The notes beneath the pieces were generated by a model, which was not told the origin of the DNA, searched no databases, and saw only the letters and a program-made list of their open reading frames with translations. 64,000 bases of DNA. Origin: Nannocystis pusilla (lineage in GTDB: Bacteria; Myxococcota_A; Polyangia; Nannocystales; Nannocystaceae). Shown piece by piece: positions 18,182-28,636 of the stretch. The stretch covers positions 6,425,168-6,489,167 of the forward strand of contig NZ_JAPNKE010000002.1 in the NCBI RefSeq assembly GCF_026626665.1, in the 5' to 3' direction. The stretch's first letter is position 1. Each line of letters opens with the position of its first letter. The translations under genes and the position numbers were made by a program.

Positions 18182-19377
18182 CTACTCGGCGAAATCGACG
18201 TTCATCGGGCGCACGAAGTACTGCTCGACCGGGCTCGGCACGTCGCTCTGCCGCCGCGTCCCGCCGAGCAGGCGCAGACCCTTCATCAGCACGTGCGCGA
18301 CCGGCCCGCTCGGCGTGAACACCTGCGACTTGAACAGCGCCGCGCGCTGATGCTGACGCGTGAACGGCATCAGCCGCGCCTCCCACCGGCGCAGCCCCGC
18401 CTCGACGTCGCCCTCGTGGCGCGCCAGCAACCGCCCGAGCAACGACCCCGCCGCCAGCCCCACCGACGCGCCCATCCCCGAGTAGAGCGTCATGCAGCAC
18501 GCCGCGTCGCCGACCAGCACGGTGCGCCCGGAGCACCAGGTGCGCATGCTGACCTGATGCACCGAGTCGAACAGGAAATGCTCGGCGCGGTCGAACTCGT
18601 CGAGCACGTGCTGCAAGATCTCGCCGAACGGCTCGGGCCCGTAGGTCCGCCGCAACACCGCCCCCGGCGGCTCGCGGAACTGGGCGTCGATGTCGCGGGT
18701 GCGATACGAGAACAGAGCCGTCGGCGCACAATCCTCGAACGGGAACACCCACAGCGACCGCCGCGGCTCGGCGAGGATGAGGCCGTGGTCGACCGGGAAG
18801 TAAGGCACCTGCGCGCGCAGCTGAAACGCGCAGATCATCGCGTGCAGCGGCTTCATGAACCGCTCGTGCGGACCGAAGACGAGGCGCCGGACGGTCGAGC
18901 GCAGCCCATCGGCGCCGACGACCAGATCGAACCGCTCGCACCGCTCCTGCCCCGCCGCATCCCGCGTGCTGACGAGCGCGCCGCCGACGACGTCCTCGAT
19001 GGCCGTCGGCACCGTCGCGTAGCGCACATCCACGTCGCCCAGGTTTTAAATAACGCGGCCTCGACGTCGCCGCGCAGCACGCCCTGCGGCTCGCCCGGCT
19101 GATCGAGGAAGCCACCCGTCTGCGTGCGGTCGCCCCCGCGAGTGACCGCCCAGGTCTTCGCCCGCCTCGGCGTGCGCGTGTGGACCGCGTCCATCACCCC
19201 GAGCCGCCGCGCCGCGCTGAGCCCGGTGCCGAACAACCCGATGAAATAGCCACCGAGCCGACGCTGCGCCGCCCGCTCGATCACCGTCACCCGCCACCCC
19301 GCCTGCCGCAACCCGATCGCCGAGGCCATGCCGGCAATGCCGAGTCCGACGACGAGGGCTGAACGCTGCATGCTCAT
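18182..19377 (-). CDS. FAD-dependent monooxygenase (PHBH-like), frame broken near 19047
   Basis: ATG 19377 is preceded by GGAGAG at good spacing. The N-terminal half has the Rossmann GxGxxG dinucleotide motif (ALVVGLGIAGMASAIGLRQAGW) and the basic end of the motif (VTVIERA). After the break come the second FAD motif (DLVVGADGLRSTVRR) and the third motif with its GD (TVLVGDAACCMTLYSGMGASVGLAAGSLLGRLL). These are the three signatures of class A flavoprotein hydroxylases and 2-polyprenyl-6-methoxyphenol hydroxylase-like enzymes. The halves join as AALFKNLGDVDVRYATV if one base is restored in TTATTTAAAACC. Reconstructed length is ~399 residues, normal for the family. It probably oxidises an aromatic or polyketide-like compound or a drug. 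A TetR gene follows. Confidence 0.85.
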
Positions 19378-19599
19378 ACGTCTCTCCGGGCCCGCAAAAA
19401 GGCGGTCTCTTGGTTTACGACGATCCGTCGCGAAAACAAGAGGACGCGCCCTGAGCCCGCCCTGGCGCCCCTTCGAGGCTCCGTGATTTATCGCCACCTC
19501 TGCATTCTCGGAGGCCCAGGCCGCGCAAAATCGCACCGTCCGGTGATTCGAGCCCTGCGAAAATCTCTCGCCACGCGCTCAGCCGTCATCGCGAATCGT

Positions 19600-19960
19600 C
19601 GCACTTGCTCGGTGCCCTGAATCGCCGCCCTGAATCCTTCGGCGCGGCGAATCGTCGCGCGTGGTCGATGCTACAAATCGTCGCCCAGGTAACTCACCGC
19701 CCACCTTCGGTCGGCGCCGCGATTCATCGCGCGCGATCGATGCTGCGAATCGTCACCCAGGCACATCACCGCCCACTCTCGGTCGGCACCGCCAATCGTC
19801 GCGCGTGATCGATGCTGCGAATCGTCGTCTTCAATTCACCGCCCCACTCTCGGTCGGCACCGCGATTCATCGCGCGTGGTCGAGGTGACAAATTCGTCAC
19901 CCAGGTATCTCACCGCCCCCGCTCGGTCGGCCTTGCGAATCGTCGCACCACGACCGCCGG
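19600..19960. repeat. 72-bp tandem repeat (about five units)
   Basis: About five units of 71-73 bp share GGTCGGCACCGCGATTCATC, GATCGATGCTGCGAATCGTC and CCCAGGCACATCACCGCCC. The GGTCGGC landmark recurs near 19709, 19781, 19852 and 19925. Units differ at 10-20% of positions. The block occupies the gap upstream of the FAD-monooxygenase operon and overlaps the last ~40 codons of the gene at 19836, whose C-terminus may therefore be repeat-derived. It is not a CRISPR array: there are no unique spacers between short identical repeats. Confidence 0.8.
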
Positions 19961-20771
19961 CGTCGTTGTGAGGTCGGCCGAGGGCGTCGCGCTTCTTGCG
20001 GACCCGCTCGCGGTGACTCGCGCCGAAGTCGGCGTGCGCGAAGCGATCGCTCGCGCGATCGTAGGCCTGCTGCGCGAGGTCGAGAGAATGACCTACCAAG
20101 TGGGCGTCACCCGCGAGCTCGTGGCAGCGGCCCACCTCGAGCCGGGCGCCGAGCAAAGGCACGCCCTCGAGCCGGCGCAGCGCCTGCTCGACGTGGGCGA
20201 GGCAGCGTCCGTCATCCCCGGCCGCGAGCTCGGCGGCCGCGAGCAGACGCAGCTGGACTGCACCGAGGTAGCCCGCGCCGCCTGCCTCGGCCGCGCCCAC
20301 CGCGATCGTGCGGTAGCGGCGGCTCGCGGCGAGGTCCCCCTCGGACTCGCCGGCGAGCAGGCTGGCGGCGTTCAGCGCGTCCTCCCAGCGAGCATGGGCC
20401 AGCAGGCCGTCGAGGGCCGCGGCGAGACCAGGCAGGTCGAGCGGCTGCTCGTAAGCGAGGCGCAGACGCTGGCGCAGGAGCACGAGGACGTCGCGGTGCC
20501 CGTCGCCGGCGAGCGGCCCCAGCTCGTCGAGGACGCGCCCTGCGTCGGCGACCTCGAGGCCGTCGATCAAGCTGGCGGCGACGACGAGGCCGACCTCGAC
20601 CTCTCCGCGGCTCCGGGCATCCGCCCACAGCTCGAGCGGACGGCCGCCATCGGCGATCGCCCGCCGGACTCGCTCCGCAGCGTCCCTCTCGCCAATGCCC
20701 GCCACCCCCGCCAGGAGACGCGATGCGAGCCCGCCGCGCAAGTCGAGTCGCGGGCCGGGTTCGCGCGACAT
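19836..20771 (-). CDS. TPR-like helical protein of unknown function
   Basis: The translation of ~311 residues is a run of amphipathic helices (GLAAALDGLLAHARWEDALNAASLLAGES, AVQLRLLAAAELAAGDDGRCLAHVEQALRRLE, DLAQQAYDRASDRFAHADF) resembling degenerate tetratricopeptide repeats. Such regions form the C-terminal part of many myxobacterial Ser/Thr kinases and LuxR/AAA regulators. No kinase or ATPase part is present here, so it may be a separate helper protein or a remnant. GC3 is high, as in genuine genes of this window. The last ~40 codons run into the 72-bp repeat block, so the natural stop may be further in. Confidence 0.5.
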   Translation of the reverse strand: MSREPGPRLDLRGGLASRLLAGVAGIGERDAAERVRRAIADGGRPLELWADARSRGEVEVGLVVAASLIDGLEVADAGRVLDELGPLAGDGHRDVLVLLRQRLRLAYEQPLDLPGLAAALDGLLAHARWEDALNAASLLAGESEGDLAASRRYRTIAVGAAEAGGAGYLGAVQLRLLAAAELAAGDDGRCLAHVEQALRRLEGVPLLGARLEVGRCHELAGDAHLVGHSLDLAQQAYDRASDRFAHADFGASHRERVRKKRDALGRPHNDAGGRGATIRKADRAGAVRYLGDEFVTSTTRDESRCRPRVGR

Positions 20772-21012
20772 GACCGATCGGGCATGTCTTCCCGAGGCTG
20801 CCGCGGTGACCGCGGCTCGGCGCCGACGACACCGTGCGCTTCGTCATGGCCCTGGGCGTGTTCGGCGTGAGCGCCTCGCCCGCTCGCTCCGCAAGACCGG
20901 GCGGCGGGGCCCCTGCCGGCCACCGTCGAAAAAAATCTCCGCCCATGTCACAACCGGCACCGGCTACCTCGTCTTGTCCCGTGAGCGTGCAGCGAGCACG
21001 CGGGAGACGAAC

Positions 21013-21480
21013 ATGACCCCACGACTGCAGCATAACCCGTTCAAACTCGCCCCCGAGGGCACCAAGGCGATGATGGCCCTCGAGGCGAGCTTCAAGGCGA
21101 GCGGCCTCGAGCACAGCCTGATGGAACTGGTGAGGATGCGCGCCTCGCAGATCAACGGCTGCGCCTTCTGCATCCACATGCACGCCACCGACGCCCGCAA
21201 GGCCGGCGAGACCGAGATGCGGCTCTACATGCTCAACGCGTGGCGCGAGTCGTCCCTCTACACCCCACGCGAGCGGGCCGCCCTCGCCTGGACCGAGGCC
21301 CTCACCCGCGTCGCCGACATCGGCGCGCCCGACAGCGACTACGAGCAGGTCAAGGCCCAGTTCAGCGAGGCCGAGCAGGTCCAGCTGACCCTCCTGATCG
21401 GCTCGATCAACGTGTGGAACCGCCTGCAGATCGGCTTCCGCGCGGCCCATCCGGTGGACCCGCCGAGTGCAGCAGGCTGA
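21013..21480 (+). CDS. Carboxymuconolactone decarboxylase/AhpD-family protein
   Basis: This 155-residue protein starts at ATG 21013, 6 bp after a GGGAGACGA stretch. The AhpD-type redox motif is clear: INGCAFCIHMHATDAR gives CxxC followed by His three residues later. LMELVRMRASQ and RERAALAWTEALTRV are typical of the family. These proteins are peroxidase-like or act as redox partners. The gene overlaps the ECF41 sigma factor gene by 14 bp. In ECF41 operons an AhpD-like, oxidoreductase or epimerase gene is the usual target of the sigma factor, so this is probably its regulated partner. Confidence 0.94.
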   Translation: MTPRLQHNPFKLAPEGTKAMMALEASFKASGLEHSLMELVRMRASQINGCAFCIHMHATDARKAGETEMRLYMLNAWRESSLYTPRERAALAWTEALTRVADIGAPDSDYEQVKAQFSEAEQVQLTLLIGSINVWNRLQIGFRAAHPVDPPSAAG

Positions 21481-22345
21481 CGACGCGATGGCAGCATTCG
21501 AGGCGCAGCGGCCGCGGCTGCAGCGCCTCGCGTATCGCATGCTCGGCTCGGTCGCCGAGGCCGAGGACGTCGTGCAAGACGCGTGGCTGCGGTGGCGCAA
21601 GGTCGAGGCGCCCGTCGATGCCCCCGCCGCCTATCTGCGCCGGGTCGTCGCCCGCCTCTGCCTCGACCGCATGAAGTCCGCGCGCGCGCGCGAGACCTAC
21701 GTCGGCGACTGGTTGCCCGAGCCCTTGCTCGCCCCGGAGTCCGACCCGAGCGACGATCTCACCCTCACCCTGATGCTGGCGCTCGAGCGCCTGTCGCCGC
21801 TCGAGCGCGCCGCGTTCCTCCTTCACGACGTCTTCGGCGTCGCCCTCGGCGAGGTCGCCAGCACCCTCGACCGCGACGCCGCCGCCGTCCGCCAGCTGGC
21901 CGCCCGCGCGCGCAAGCACGTGCAAGCCGCCCGCCCGCGCTTCCGCGTCGAGCCAGCCGAGGCCGACCGCATCGCCCAGGCCTTCTTCGTCGCCTCGCGC
22001 GACGGCGACCTGCAGGCGCTGCAGACGATGCTGGCCGAGGACGTGGTGATCCACTCCGACGGCGGCGGCCGGGTGCTCGCATTCCGCAACCCGATCCGCG
22101 GCCTCGCGCGGGTGCTGCGGCTGTACGCCGGCCTGCGCCGCAAGTTCACCGAGCCGCCCATCTTGCTGCGCCCGCTGGTGATCGACGGCCTGCCCGGCTA
22201 CGCCAGCATCGACCGCGGCCGCATCCTTCAGACCACCGCGTTGGAGCTGCGCGACGGGCGAATCGCCGGCATCTACATCGTCCGCAACCCCGACAAGCTG
22301 CGCCACGTCGCCGCCGCGCTGGCGGCCGCGCCGGGCGCTTCGTAG
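21467..22345 (+). CDS. ECF41-family RNA polymerase sigma factor with SnoaL-like C-terminal regulatory domain
   Basis: GTG 21467 overlaps the AhpD-like gene; ATG 21488 is a possible alternative. Region 2 (LQRLAYRMLGSVAEAEDVVQDAWLRW) and region 4 (LERLSPLERAAFLLHDVFGVALGEVASTL) are standard for extracytoplasmic-function sigma factors. Group ECF41 is identified by the linker motif WLPEP (around residue 84) and the ~110-residue SnoaL-like C-terminal extension carrying DGGG and NPDKL. In this group the extension replaces an anti-sigma factor and controls the activity of the sigma factor itself. No anti-sigma gene is present nearby, consistent with that model. Confidence 0.94.
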   Translation: MQQADDAMAAFEAQRPRLQRLAYRMLGSVAEAEDVVQDAWLRWRKVEAPVDAPAAYLRRVVARLCLDRMKSARARETYVGDWLPEPLLAPESDPSDDLTLTLMLALERLSPLERAAFLLHDVFGVALGEVASTLDRDAAAVRQLAARARKHVQAARPRFRVEPAEADRIAQAFFVASRDGDLQALQTMLAEDVVIHSDGGGRVLAFRNPIRGLARVLRLYAGLRRKFTEPPILLRPLVIDGLPGYASIDRGRILQTTALELRDGRIAGIYIVRNPDKLRHVAAALAAAPGAS

Positions 22346-22906
22346 CAGTCCTCGCATTCAGCGCGCCGCCGCGGCGTCCGGTCGACGGGCCCTATTCTCT
22401 TGCGCGAGAGGTGCCCGCCGACATGGCCGAACGTACATGATGGTATGTTCGGGTCGCAAAGGCCTCGCAACATCCAGCACCCGCCCATCGTGCGGCCGAT
22501 CGCGTTCCGCCACACGCCTGACGCACGGCCGTACATTGGCGCTCGAGCACCTCGAGGGCGACACCTGTCGCGCCGTGACACCACCTGTCGCGCACCCGAT
22601 CGTGCTCGCGCATGGCGGTCGCGTCTGGACGTCGCGCATGACGTCGGGGCAGCGTCCGCACTTGCACGTGCACGACGAGTTCGAGGCGATGCAGTCGATC
22701 GCGGGCGCGCTGGCCGGCTCGTGGAGACCCGGCGCGCTCGCCGACGCCAGGAGCCAGCGGAGCGGGCCGCGCGCGGCGCCCCGCTCGCGCGCGTGCGCGA
22801 CGCCTTGCTCCGGCTGGCGGCATCTGCGAATCTTGACTGTTCGCTTTGCGACGGTCTGCGAGGGATCTACGCCTTCGCTCGAGCGCAGATCGACACGCTC
22901 ACCCGT
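22346..22906. other. Intergenic region with no gene I can support
   Basis: These ~560 bp lie between the ECF41 gene and the large membrane kinase. Open frames on both strands are biased to Arg/Pro/Ser and lack conserved motifs. The sequence TACATGATGGTATGTTCG near 22433 forms a weak dyad. The kinase promoter is presumably inside. Confidence 0.5.
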
Positions 22907-25900
22907 ATGCACGCCGAACCGACAGCACTGGCGCCAGAGCTTGCTGTGGCAGAGGGCGGCGGCGCTCGGCGCGTGGCGATGGTGGGACGGCGGCTCTGCA
23001 TCGCCGGGGCGACGCTCGGGGTTGTCGGCCTGTTCGGCTGGATCTCGGGGGCGACGTGGTTGACGACGATGGTGCCGGGCCGGGCGCCGATGGTGGCCAA
23101 CACTTCGCTGTCACTGGCGCTCATCGGCGGCGCGGGGGCCATCCGCTGGCGCGAGTCCGTGGGCGCGGGGCGACGGGCGCTGTCCCTCGCGGCGGCCGGC
23201 GTCGTGCTCGCCGTCGGGCTCGGGACGCTGGCGGAGTACGTGCTCGCGGTCGATCTGCACATCGATCAGCTCCTCGTCGTCAGCGAGACCGGACCGTACC
23301 CGGGCGCCCCTCGCCGCCGACGGCGCTCGCGCTGGCCTGCCTCGGCGCCGCCGTGCTTCTCTTCGACTGTCGCCGCACCGCCCGCGTGCGTCCGTCCGAA
23401 TGGCTGGCGCTGGCGACCGGGCTCATCGCCTGTGCGGCCGCCCTGGGGCAGCTCTTCGGCGCCGGCGCGACCTATCGGCTCGTACACGCCCGCGTGATCG
23501 GCGTCGCGGTGCCGACGGCGATCGGCCTGTTCCTCATCTCGTTGGGCCTGCTCCTGGAGCGGCCCGACTGGGGTGCATGCGAATCGCCACATCGCCTGGG
23601 CCGGGAGGCGTGATGTTCCGCCGCCTGGTGGTGGCGGCCGTCGTCGGCCCCATCCTGCTCGGTGTCGTGCTGATGACATTCCTCGACGTGCTGGGCGTCG
23701 AGGAGTTCCGGCTGCTGTACGCGAGCCTGCTCGTCGCCTCGAGCGTCGTGGGACTCCTCCTGCTCCTCGTCAACGCGGCGCCCCTCGACCGCATGCATGC
23801 GGCGCTCGAGTCCACGCGTTCGCGGGCCCAGGAGCTGGTCGATCAGGCCGTCGACGGCATCTTCGTCGCGGATCTCGACGGCCGCTACACCGACGTCAAC
23901 GTCGCCGGCTGCCGCATGCTCGGGTTCGACCGCGGGGACCTCGTCGGCAAGTCCATCGCCGACCTCCTCCCCGCCGAACAGGTCGAGCGGCTCCCCGGCC
24001 ACAAGGCGCGGCTCGTCGCGGGTCACACGGAGGTCGGCGAGTGGTCGCTCCGGCGGGCGGACGGGACCTACCTGCCCGTGGAAATGAGCGCCAAGATGCT
24101 GCCCGGCGGCCGCTGGCAGGGCATCGTGCGCGACATCCGCGAGCGGAAGCGGGTCCAGGAAGAGACGCGCCGGGCCATGGAGCGCTTCGAGCTCGCGCTG
24201 CGCGGCGCGGATCTCGGCGCGTGGGATTGGGACATCACCACCGGCGAGGTCGTGTTCAACCAGCGCTGGGCGGAGATGCGAGGCCTTCGCCTCGACGAGG
24301 TCCGGCCGCACGTGGACTCCTGGATCTCCGACGTTCACCCCGACGACATGGCCCGGGTCCAGAAATCGCTCAGCGATCACTTTCGCGGGCTCGAGCCCGA
24401 GTACGAGGCCGAGCACCGGGTACGGACCCACGCCGGCGAGTGGATCTGGGTCCTCGATCGCGGTCGGGTCTTCGCGCGTGACGCCGACGGGCGACCGACC
24501 CGCATGGCCGGTACGGAACTGGACATCACGGCCCGCAAGCGGGCCGAGGAGGCGCTCCGCCTGTCGGAATTGAAGTTCTCCGGGATCGTCTCCCTGGCGG
24601 CGGACGCGATCATCTCGATCGACGAGAACCAGCGCATCACCCTCTTCAACGAGGGGGCCGAGAAGATCTTCGGCTACTCGCAATCGGAGGTGATCGGCGC
24701 TCCGCTCGATATCCTCATCCCCGAGCGGTTCCGCGGCGCGCATCGTCAGTTGGTCGAGCGATTCGCGGCGGGTGCGGAGGCCGCTCGTCGCATGGGCGGA
24801 CGGAGCTCGGCGATCGTCGGGCTGCGGAAGAGCGGCGAGGAGTTCCCCGCCGAGGCGTCCATCTCGAGGCTCGCGGTCGGCAGCGCCCGACACCTCACGG
24901 TGTCGCTTCGAGACATCACCGAGCGGACGCGCCAGGAGAGCGAGCGCAAGCGCGTCGAGGCCGCCCTGCAGGAGAGCGAGGCGCGACTGCGCCTGGCGAC
25001 CGAGGCCGCGGAGATCGGGACGTGGGACTACGACCCGCGCAGCGGCGAGCTCGTGTGGTCCGAGCGCGAGAAGGCCCTCTTCGGGCTGTCTCGCCACGCG
25101 CACGTCGACCACGACACATTCTTGCGCGGGCTACACCTGGACGACCGCGAGCGAGCGGTGGAGAACATCGAGCGTGCGGAGGACCCATCGAGGGGTGGGT
25201 GGTACCGCGACGAGTTTCAGAATCGTCGGTATCGAGGACGGCGTCGAGCGCTGGATCTCCGCCCAGGGGCGCTGCTTCTTCGACGAGCACAACCTGCCGC
25301 GGCGCTTCATCGGCGCCGACGTGGACGTGACCGAGAAGCGCCTGTCGGCCCAGCGCGCGGCGCTGCTCGCAGAGGCCTCGCGCCTGCTGGTGCCGGGGAG
25401 CGTGCGGGCCTCGGTACAGAGCGCGCTCGGTGCGGTCACCCGGGCCGTGAGCGAGCGCCTCGGCGCCTCCTGTTGGGTGGCGCTGCTGTCCGAGGACGAG
25501 CGCTCGCTGCTGACCACCGCGTTCACCACGCGGAGCGCGGAGCTCGGGGCCCGGCTGGGGCATTTGGGGGCCGCAAGCGTGCCGATCCGGGACGATTGGC
25601 TCGGGCGGGCTCTGGGCGAGCGGCGCTCCTTGCTCGTCCCCCTGCTCGACGCGCAGACCAGGGCCGACCTGGCCAGCGTCGAGGCATTCAAGCCGGCGCT
25701 CGCGGGCGACGCGCTCACGAGCCTGATGTTGGCGCCCCTGGTGGTGGCGGACCGCGCGCTCGGGGTCATCGCCTGCTTCCGCGGCGGCGGTCGGGCCTAC
25801 GGCCGGGCGGACCTGATCATGCTGCAAGACCTCGCGGACCGCTGCGCCCTGGCGACGGCGGAGTCCCGGAGCTTTCAGCGCGCCGAGCAGGCGCGCCAGC

Positions 25901-27012
25901 AGATCGAGTCGATCATCGACGCGGTGCCGTTCTTGATCTCGTACGTCGACGCGTCCGGGCGCTACGCGTACGTGAGCCGGGGCTATGAGCTGTGGTTCGG
26001 GCGGTCGCGGGCGGAATTCGTGGGCGAGCACGTCAGCGAGAACGTCGGCGTCGAGGCCTACGAACATCTGCGTCCCATGGTGGAGGCCGCGTTACGCGGC
26101 GAGCGCAAGCAGTTCGAGCTCACGCTGACGTACGCGCGCGGCGGGACGCGCGAGGTCGCCGCCAACTACCTGCCGCAGTTCGACGAATCCGGTCGTCCGG
26201 CCGGGTTCGTCGCGGTCATCGTCGACGTGTCCGAGCACAAGGTGCTGGTCGAGAGCCTGCGGCGCTCGCTGCGGTTCAGCGAGGAGTTCGTGGGGATGTT
26301 GGGCCACGACCTGCGCTCGCCGCTGAACGCCATCGCCATGACGTGCGAGATCCTGCTCCGCAAGCTGGGCGATCCCTGGGCGACCAAATCGGTCCAGCGG
26401 ATTCGGAGCAGCGCCGACCGCATGGCCAGGATGATCGCGCAGATCCTCGACTTCACGCGCGCGCGCCTGGGAGGCGGCATCCCGGTTCGGCCCGCCCCGG
26501 TCGACCTGGCGACCCTGGCGGCCGATATCGTCGCCGAGGTGCGGAGCGGCACCCAGCGGTCCATCTCGCTCGAGATCGAGGGTGATACCCGCGGACAGTG
26601 GGATCCCGACCGCCTGGGCCAGGTGCTCGCCAACCTGATCGCCAATGCCGTGCAACACGGATGCAAGGACACGCCCGTGTGCGTGCACGTGAGCGGCACC
26701 GAGGCGGACTCCCTGAGATTGACGGTCTGGAACGCCGGCGTGATCCCCGAGACCGTGCTGCCGTTCGTGTTCGAGCGGTTTCAGCGCGGCAGCGCCGAGC
26801 CAACGAGTCGTCCGCAGGGGCTCGGCCTCGGGCTCTACATCGCGCAACAGATCGTCCTGGCGCACGGCGGCGCCATCGAGGCGCGTTCTTCACAAGCCGA
26901 GGGCACGAGCTTCTGCGTCACGCTGCCGCGAGAGTGCACGCCCGCGGCGACGACGGGAGCGCCGGCCGGCGCCCCGCGTCGACCGGTCGTCACGGACGCC
27001 GTCGAAGAGTGA
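22907..27012 (+). CDS. Large membrane-bound histidine kinase: 2 membrane blocks, 5 PAS domains, GAF; three frameshifts
   Basis: The reconstructed length is ~1370 residues. The N-terminus has several helices (LCIAGATLGVVGLFGWISG, SLSLALIGGAGAI, AAAGVVLAVGLGTLAEYVL, GLIACAAALGQLFGAGA, VPTAIGLFLISLGLLLE), then GPGGVMFRRLVVAAVVGPILLGVV and a second membrane pair. PAS domains follow at QAVDGIFVADLDGRYTDVN, ADLGAWDWDITTGEVVFN, AADAIISIDENQRITLFN and AAEIGTWDYDPRSGELVW. Then come a GAF domain and a fifth PAS (AVPFLISYVDASGRYAYVSR). HisKA has His in LGHDLRSPLNAIAMT. HATPase_c has NLIANAVQHG and QGLGLGLYIAQQIV. Frames must be joined near 23297 (GGG short by one), near 23571 (GGGG short by one) and near 25213 (one T too many in GAGTTTCAG). 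Alternatively ATG 23612, overlapping TGA, starts a separate protein. No response regulator is adjacent. Confidence 0.85.
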
Positions 27013-27137
27013 TTTGGGCCGGGGCCCTCGGTGACGTTCTCGAGCGGATGACGAGACACCGGGCGTTCGTCGCGGGGTCGCTCCACTGTTTTGGCCGGCG
27101 AGGACGTGGCCACGGCCAGCGCGAAGACCTGGGACGA

Positions 27138-27539
27138 CTACCCGCCGGACGACGTGTCCAAGAAACACGCGTTCGACGACCCCGCGTTCGACGTCGTCGT
27201 CGCGGGCGGCGGGTCGCCGAGCTCGGGCGGCGGAGCCATGTCGAAGGTCGACGCGCCGCCCGAGCTGCTCCCGGCGGCGCTGTCCTCGGAGCCGCCGCCG
27301 GTCGAGCTCGACATCGAGGTCGCCGTCGTCGTGCTGCCCGAGCTGCTCGACGTGTGCGCCACGGAGGTGATCCCCGTCGACGAGAACGCATGTTCGCCCG
27401 GCCCACAAGAGATCGCCCACGCCGTGCTCGGGCTGGCTTGCTGGCACAACGCTCGCCGGACCGCGGCTCCTCGCCCGCTGACCGGCGACCCACCACCGGC
27501 ACGACGCGTGCGGCGGCCTGCTTGCGGCGAACGCCGCAC
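27138..27539 (-). CDS. Possible small Ser/Thr/Gly-rich exported protein fragment
   Basis: The minus strand encodes a Ser/Thr/Gly-rich stretch (SSSSGSTTTATSMSSSTGGG) followed by STFDMAPPPELGDPPPATTT and a stop at 27138. This is like the short linkers placed before the globular domains of lipoproteins in this lineage, but no domain follows. CGPGEHAFSSTG upstream could be the mature Cys of a lipoprotein, yet no convincing signal peptide precedes it. The plus strand is also open here (from 27091) with high GC3, so either strand or neither may be coding. This is a low-confidence call. Confidence 0.25.
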   Translation of the reverse strand: MRRSPQAGRRTRRAGGGSPVSGRGAAVRRALCQQASPSTAWAISCGPGEHAFSSTGITSVAHTSSSSGSTTTATSMSSSTGGGSEDSAAGSSSGGASTFDMAPPPELGDPPPATTTSNAGSSNACFLDTSSGG

Positions 27540-27557
27540 GCACGGTATTCCCGCTCC

Positions 27558-28374
27558 ATGCGCCGGGTTCGCTCGTTCGGTTCGCTCCTACTGGCAGTCG
27601 CGTCCGTGGTCGCTTGCGGGTCTTCGTCGAACGAGACGGACACGGCGACCGGCGCCGAGAGCGAGGAGCCGCGCGAGATCTGCGACCGCTACCTCGTCTG
27701 CATCGCTGCCGTCGCGCCGTCGGGGCTGCCGGCCGCGCAGATGGGCTTCGGCGACGACGGCTCGTGCTGGCAGGGCAGCGACAAAGACGCCCAACTGTGC
27801 ATTGACGCCTGCGACGCCGGCCTGGAGATGTACCACGAGCTGTTCCCCGACCAGGCGAAATGCGACCTGTGCCAGGGCCACGACGACTGCGACCAGGCCG
27901 CCGGCGAATTATGTTACCAGGGCGAATGCACCGTGACGACCTGCGGCAACGGCGTGGTCGAGGCCGAGGAGATCTGTGATTCGGCGCGGCCCGACTGTGA
28001 CGCCGATTGTCAGGGCCTTCGGCGTGCAACCCGCTCTCGGGGTACGGCTGCGAGTCCGACGCGTGTGCTCTCTATCCCGTCGGCGGTAGCGACCCTGGCA
28101 TCGTCGCTCAGTGCGCCCAGTTCACGGTGATCCCCCCGGCGAAGCCTGCGAGATGACGAGCCTGGGGCTGTGCGAGCCTGGGTTCGCCTGCACCTCCCCC
28201 GATCAGCTCTCGACCTGCGACCCCGCCGGCCAGGATGGCTGCTGCGCGCGGCTGTGCATGCTGGACGTTGCGGCCGAATGCGCCGACGGGGAGGCCTGTC
28301 TCGCATATGCACCGCCCCTCGGCTACGTGTTGCCCGCCGATTTGGCCCACATCGGCGTGTGCGTGCCCGACTGA
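27558..28374 (+). CDS. Cys-rich lipoprotein, two frameshifts
   Basis: ATG 27558 gives MRRVRSFGSLLLAVASVVAC, a lipoprotein signal. The mature part of ~250 residues is Cys-rich in the style of myxobacterial surface proteins (CDRYLVCIAAVAPSG, CIDACDAGLEMYHELFPDQAKCDLCQGHDDCDQ, TTCGNGVVEAEEIC). The middle and last parts lie in other frames: ACNPLSGYGCESDACALYPVGG, then PPGEACEMTSLGLCEPGFACTSP and CCARLCMLDVAAECADGEAC. Breaks are near 28017 (after DCQG) and at the CCCCCC run near 28133. The C-terminal pattern (LGLCEPGFAC ... CCARLCML) is a recurring unit of uncharacterised proteins in Nannocystaceae and Polyangiales. Function unknown, surface location inferred. Confidence 0.75.
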
Positions 28375-28636
28375 ACGGCTTCAGAAACACATTCCGCGAA
28401 CCGGGCCCGCCCGAGGAGGAGCCGGTGACGGGCTCCAGCGGCATGCCTGCGATGAACCTTCAGCTCACTGGAACCAGTATTATCGGGACTCGGGGTCGGA
28501 GCCCCGGTATGTCTCCCAGAAGTGGAGCTGACGACATTGCTCCCTCGCCCATGTCGCTCGTCGTAGCCGTGTCCGGATTTCGATGGGATGAAAAATCTCC
28601 TTGCCAGGACCGCGTGGGTCACGTAGTGCGGCCCCA

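Noticed and set aside
9600..19960. Tandem repeats at 9600-9905 and 19600-19960 considered as CRISPR arrays
   Set aside because: Units are contiguous with no unique spacers, are too long and too variable, and the first encodes an in-frame peptide repeat; no cas genes are present.
22437..23063. Plus-strand frame upstream of the large kinase (contains VAHPIVLAHGGRVW)
   Set aside because: No start context, unusual codon bias and no recognisable domain; overlaps the kinase N-terminus in another frame.
23612..27012. Treating ATG 23612 as a separate second kinase gene overlapping the first by TGATG
   Set aside because: The GPGGVMFRRL segment and membrane helices match the internal join of a common single-protein architecture, and one missing G restores the frame; kept as an alternative in the entry.
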